Shown here piece after piece: positions 63,001-64,000 of a stretch of DNA of 64,000 bases. The position numbers and the translations under genes are program-made. Origin of the DNA: Centropus unirufus. Lineage: Eukaryota > Chordata > Aves > Cuculiformes > Centropidae. The stretch is from the NCBI GenBank assembly GCA_013397695.1, contig VYZI01000085.1:428650-492649 (forward strand), given 5' to 3'. Each line of letters begins with the position of its first letter. Position 1 is the stretch's first letter. A model generated the notes under the pieces. The model saw nothing but the letters and a program-made list of their open reading frames with translations. It made no database searches and was not told where the DNA came from.

Positions 63001-64000
63001 ATTGGTTCTGCATGTTTATCATAGGAAGGTTATGTATTCCAGTCATATGGAGCCTACCACTGCACTTCAGGAACAGTTTGAGCTCAAGTGGGTTATTTTC
63101 TTTGCTTTTCCAATTATTCTCAAGAAGACCCTGTTTTCTGGGGGTGAGGCCATAATTCAGATTCCGTTTATGCTAATTACCTACTCACTTGGTTCTTAGC
63201 CTCCTTTAAGCACAAAAGTAGAAAAGAAAGGAAAAAACCCCAAACCTGGGAGGGTTTAGTTTGATTTATGAAAACGCACATAAGTTGGAGCACTCCAGCA
63301 GATCTGATTTGTAGAGGCTGAACCAGCTGTGCCCAGGAGAAGGCCGGCAGCCTCACTGCTTCAGGCTTTCTCCTAGCACATCTGCAGCTCCCAGCATCCC
63401 TGACCTGTGCCAGAGCAGCCTTTCTGCCACGTTGCTGTTGGTCCCATCCAGTAGAGTTGACTTAGGGGATTTTCAACATTATTTTTCCATCTGAAATCCC
63501 AGCCTGTTAAGGAACCCTTTCTCCTCTCCTGATTGTGGTGCAGAAAGCCATGTAGGGTGAATTGCTGAGGGGGGAAAAAACTGGGATTGAAGTTGAAAGA
63601 ACTGTTGAAAACCTGCACGCTTCTTTTGAACAAAACCTTGCTACTCAGTTCAGAATAGCAAATTTTTGATCAGCTATTGAAAACTATTACAAGTAAATAA
63701 TATAAAAAAAATTGCACATGTAAGAAATCCATACGCAAATAGGTTTTTTAAAATATGCTTGGAGTTTACTCGTTTCACATCCTGCTGTTTGCAACCTCCT
63801 TACATGTGAGCTTGAGTTTCCCTTTGAGGGGAAAATGTAATAAGAAAGCTGGCTTCACAGAAAATATGAAATTTTATAATAAATATATTGGAAAGTTGCC
63901 TTTGAATAGAGGCTTGAGGATAGATTAAATATAACGGACATACCAAGAGAACACGGACAATGGCTTTCCTAAGCAATTATGAATCCATAGTCCTAAATAG
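60056..64000. other. Unique non-coding sequence to the window end
   Basis: The longest frame outside the gap and the 219-codon one is 203 codons on plus (60057-60668). Its start is a T-rich tract read as Leu/Phe-rich sequence, and the rest has no domain, so I do not call it a gene. A POU octamer ATTTGCAT lies at 60805-60812. A 9-base inverted repeat (62464-62472 with 62506-62514) could form a small hairpin. GC-richer DNA at 62640-62990 is open on both strands. No transposon is recognised. Confidence 0.45.

Overview
The window looks like non-coding DNA from a bird genome, intergenic or a very large intron. The evidence for a bird is three fragments of the CR1 family of LINE retrotransposons. 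Two carry the family's 3' end and its ATTCTRTG octamer tail (20652-20727 sense, 37879-38124 antisense), and one is a decayed reverse-transcriptase piece (about 39930-40115, antisense). CR1 is also abundant in turtles and crocodilians, so 'bird' is an inference that also rests on the compact, repeat-poor, AT-rich sequence with scattered GC-rich patches. I recognise no protein-coding gene, tRNA, rRNA or other known RNA gene. The long open frames are either GC-rich stretches open in several frames on both strands or frames without family resemblance. An exon of a spliced gene or lncRNA could still be hidden here, because I could not run a splice or homology search.

Layout: 1-20 kb is mainly unique AT-rich sequence with GC-rich patches at 12.7-13.4 and 14.4-14.8 kb, and stretches that read like conserved regulatory DNA at about 11.9-12.6 and 19.7-20.2 kb. 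20-38 kb holds the two CR1 tails, GC-rich patches at 26.9 and 28.5-28.9 kb, and enhancer-like stretches at 27.2-28.0, 31.8-32.4 and 36.4-37.0 kb. 38-50 kb contains the dead reverse-transcriptase fragment, an AT-rich enhancer-like stretch (41.7-42.6 kb) and a strikingly CpG-dense isolated element (49.17-49.45 kb). 50-56 kb is structurally the most unusual part. A 202-bp sequence at 51206-51407 recurs in the same orientation and without indels at 55451-55652 (8 mismatches, 96% identity). The second copy lies in GC-rich DNA between two perfect copies of a 10-base sequence, as if inserted with a target-site duplication. Between the copies a 14-bp polypyrimidine tandem repeat runs into a 375-base assembly gap. 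56-64 kb is unremarkable apart from a homopurine tract, a small tandem duplication and a good G-quadruplex motif at 59.7 kb.

Recognisable transposons make up only about 1% of the window. Together with the CpG-retaining and homeodomain-motif-rich stretches, this suggests a regulatory desert around a developmental gene, but that is inference: no alignment was available to confirm any conserved element and no target gene is visible. No multi-gene biological system is present. The best lead is the insertion-like 202-bp duplication, followed by the CpG-dense element at 49.2 kb.
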